From positions 1 through 8,507 of the forward strand of contig JALVRC010000182.1 of the NCBI GenBank assembly GCA_027025255.1: a stretch of 8,507 nt of DNA, written 5' to 3'. The notes under the pieces are model-generated. The model made no database searches. It saw only the letters and a list, made by a program, of their open reading frames with translations, and was not told the DNA's origin. Below, in pieces: positions 6,385 through 8,507 of this stretch. Position 1 is the stretch's first letter. Every line of letters starts with the position of its first letter. The position numbers and the translations under genes were made by a program. Source of the stretch: Caldifarciminota bacterium. GTDB lineage: Bacteria; Hydrothermota; Tepidihabitantia; B3-TA06; JALVRC01.

Positions 6385-8507
6385 AATTTTACCTTTATTC
6401 CTAACGTTATTATAGGTACAGGGGGAAGGAATGAATAACCTTCTATTTCTGGAGGAGAGTCTTCATCCCTGTATATTATTTCGTAAAATACTATGTTTTT
6501 TTGCATATATATATTTATCACATCTAAAAATAAAAAAGCAGGCAGAGAAAAGGCTTTGAATTTTCTTTCAATATGTAGATCCAGTCTGTGAGACGGAGGT
6601 AGTCTGATACCGTCTTTTAAAGAATATATTGTTTCCCAGGTATATGAGGTAGAATTTTCTATTGGATCATAGTAGTATTGTTTGATTTTTCCAATTATTC
6701 CACTTGTAGGGAGTCCTGTCCCAAATGTCCAGCGTAGAATAACAGTATTTTTACCAAAGGTATTTGAAAGAACAAGGTTTAATGAATGGGTTCTATCATA
6801 GGCAGGTGCATACCAGCGTGCCAAATACTTTCGTCTTGTTAATGTAAATGTGTATGTAATCCAGCCGCTTATGAATTTATATTTTCCCTTTAAGAAGAAT
6901 TCAATTCCATAAGAATAGCCAGTACCATTATATATACTATCTTCTGGGAAGGAGAACATAAAATTGCTGTTTTTAGGTATCTTTACATTCTTATAGTATT
7001 TGTAAAAGGCTTCTAATCTAAACCTGCTCCCATTAGAAAAGAGATTTTCTATCCCTGAAACAATGTGATAGTTTTCAGGTACTGGTGGTTTTTTCACAGG
7101 TTTCCATATATCATATATGGAAAAGTAAGCTTCCTGACTATTTATTGTATAGAGAAATTGATTGTATTTGCCGAGCGAGATATTAAATGTAAAGAAATCA
7201 GATATAAAGTATTTTGCTGATAAAATTGGGTTAATATAAACGTTTTTAAGAGTATAAGAATATATGCTACGTATACCAGTATCAAAAAGAATTTTAGAAA
7301 GTGGTTTGTATTTAAACTCACAGTAAGCCGGGAATAAAAATGTATTTGAAGTGTCAGATGTAGTATCTCTGTAATAGCTGAATAGTGAGTTTTCTGAAAA
7401 TGTCAGGTATTTCATGTCAAATCCGAAAAGAAGCGTTTTTTTCTCATCTATTTTTAAGGTGAAGTCAGGTTTTAGAGTGAAATCGTGGATATGTTGAAAA
7501 ATTCGTATGGTTTCTTCGGTTGATAGGGCATTCAGGTCTGTATGGAATAGGCTATAGGCTATTGTTAAATTCCCATACAGAGATGGTGTAATGTATGCAA
7601 AAAGATTGGTTGAAAACCCTCTATTCCCCCATTGAATGTTTATTTTGTTTTTTTGAGCTTCAGCAGAAGTTTCGTCTGTGAATGATATAATGTCATCACT
7701 CCCATAAAGAGTCAGTGATAAGTATAAATTTCTTGAAACGGAAAATCTGTATTTAGATAAAAAGTCATAAAAATAGTAAGGAAGGTTTATGTTATTCATC
7801 CCGGCAAGATAGCTGTATAGCCAGACAATAAAATCAAAATATGTTCTTCTAAAACTTAAAAGAAATGTTGATTTATTTAGGATTGGACCCTCAATAAATA
7901 GACGGGTACTTAAAAAACTTTGAGATAGTTCTCCTCGTAAACGTTTACTATTCCCGTTTTTGGTTGTAATGTTTATAACTGCTGATAGCCTATCGCCAAA
8001 ACGAGCAGGGTATGCACCAGCATACATCTCAACATTTTTAACAGCGTCAGTATTAAAGGTAGAGAATAATCCAAATAGATGAGAGGCAGGATTGTAGATT
8101 GTAATCCCGTCGAGATACATAAGAATTTCATCAGGGGTTCCCCCTCTTATATAAATTTTGTTTGATAGATCGTGCATTGTAATGATTCCAGGTAAGGTTT
8201 GCAAAGAACGTATGAGATCAGATTCTAATAAAGAAGGAAGATAATTCAGATCTCTACTCTGGAAATTAACCCTGCTTATATCAACTTCATTTTTAAATCT
8301 TTCTCTTAAGGCAGATACACGAATTGTTTGAGTAGATAGTGGATACGGAGTTAATTCTACTGTGATTGTGTTTGTTTTTTTTATATCAAGTTTAATTGTT
8401 TTGGACTTATAACCTACATAGGAGACCTGAACCGTTATTTTGTCAATGTTTATGTGTTTTATAATAAAATAGCCGCTTTCATCTGTATAGGTTCCGGTAT
8501 TTAATTC
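6381..8507 (-). CDS. TonB-dependent outer-membrane receptor, 5' end outside window
   Basis: 708 residues are visible; the frame is open to 8507, so the N-terminus and signal peptide are missing. Visible residues ~1-50 (ELNTGTYTDESGYFII...VQVSYVGYKSKTIKL) are a carboxypeptidase-regulatory-like domain. A linker (VSALRERFKNEVDISR) and ESDLIRSLQTLPGI follow, then the plug (~117-185: IYIRGGTPDEILMYLDG, NPASHLFGLFSTFN, AGAYPARFGDRLSAVINI). About 500 residues of aromatic-rich amphipathic strands form the barrel, ending in a short strand IITLGIKVKL. It would take up a ligand across the outer membrane using TonB/ExbBD energy (family knowledge); the substrate cannot be told. The TTG at 8204 (before QTLPG) is an internal codon, not the start, since clear homology continues upstream. 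It overlaps the lipoprotein gene by four bases (ATGA) and is the most upstream operon gene visible; the promoter is outside. No SusD partner is seen. Confidence 0.92.
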   Translation of the reverse strand, partial: ELNTGTYTDESGYFIIKHINIDKITVQVSYVGYKSKTIKLDIKKTNTITVELTPYPLSTQTIRVSALRERFKNEVDISRVNFQSRDLNYLPSLLESDLIRSLQTLPGIITMHDLSNKIYIRGGTPDEILMYLDGITIYNPASHLFGLFSTFNTDAVKNVEMYAGAYPARFGDRLSAVINITTKNGNSKRLRGELSQSFLSTRLFIEGPILNKSTFLLSFRRTYFDFIVWLYSYLAGMNNINLPYYFYDFLSKYRFSVSRNLYLSLTLYGSDDIISFTDETSAEAQKNKINIQWGNRGFSTNLFAYITPSLYGNLTIAYSLFHTDLNALSTEETIRIFQHIHDFTLKPDFTLKIDEKKTLLFGFDMKYLTFSENSLFSYYRDTTSDTSNTFLFPAYCEFKYKPLSKILFDTGIRSIYSYTLKNVYINPILSAKYFISDFFTFNISLGKYNQFLYTINSQEAYFSIYDIWKPVKKPPVPENYHIVSGIENLFSNGSRFRLEAFYKYYKNVKIPKNSNFMFSFPEDSIYNGTGYSYGIEFFLKGKYKFISGWITYTFTLTRRKYLARWYAPAYDRTHSLNLVLSNTFGKNTVILRWTFGTGLPTSGIIGKIKQYYYDPIENSTSYTWETIYSLKDGIRLPPSHRLDLHIERKFKAFSLPAFLFLDVINIYMQKNIVFYEIIYRDEDSPPEIEGYSFLPPVPIITLGIKVKL

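Overview
The window is AT-rich and protein-dense. It looks like a piece of genome from a Gram-negative (diderm) bacterium of the FCB superphylum: Bacteroidetes, Caldithrix, Cloacimonadota or WOR-3-like lineages. The reasons are a TonB-dependent outer-membrane receptor with an N-terminal carboxypeptidase-regulatory-like domain, a following DUF4249-like lipoprotein, and two secreted proteins ending in type IX secretion (T9SS)-style C-terminal sorting domains. One of these carries the PNPF...YSLPEAG...V...G......GIYFY signature typical of that group. The species cannot be named from sequence alone. No tRNA, rRNA, CRISPR array, transposase or phage gene was seen.

Layout, left to right. Positions 1-179 hold the N-terminal part of a probable membrane protein on the minus strand that leaves the window. 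It is head-to-head with, and slightly overlaps, the first plus-strand gene. Positions 166-1700 are a two-gene plus-strand unit: an M23 (LytM-type) zinc peptidase with all catalytic residues, translationally coupled through an ATGA overlap to a secreted tetratricopeptide-repeat protein. A 12-bp-stem hairpin at 1685-1725 separates this unit from a convergent minus-strand operon.

The minus-strand operon is read from 8507 down to 1736. Its order is: a TonB-dependent receptor (5' end outside the window), a small DUF4249-like lipoprotein, a 335-residue secreted protein with a minimal T9SS tail, and a 980-residue secreted protein made of a seven-motif FG-GAP propeller, a beta-sandwich-like domain, three Ig-like repeats and a T9SS tail. 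Junctions are -4, +1 and +4 nt, so the four genes are almost certainly co-transcribed and translationally coupled.

Inferred biology: the receptor and lipoprotein form an outer-membrane uptake or surface complex, and the two T9SS cargo proteins are exported to the surface, where they could bind a substrate or surface for that complex. The substrate cannot be read from the sequence. The M23/TPR pair is a separate cell-envelope (peptidoglycan) unit. The least standard aspects are the receptor-lipoprotein-cargo cassette, the charge-free signal peptides of both cargo proteins, Ca-binding-type loops placed equivalently in two of the three Ig-like repeats, and the unresolved head-to-head start region at 1-281.
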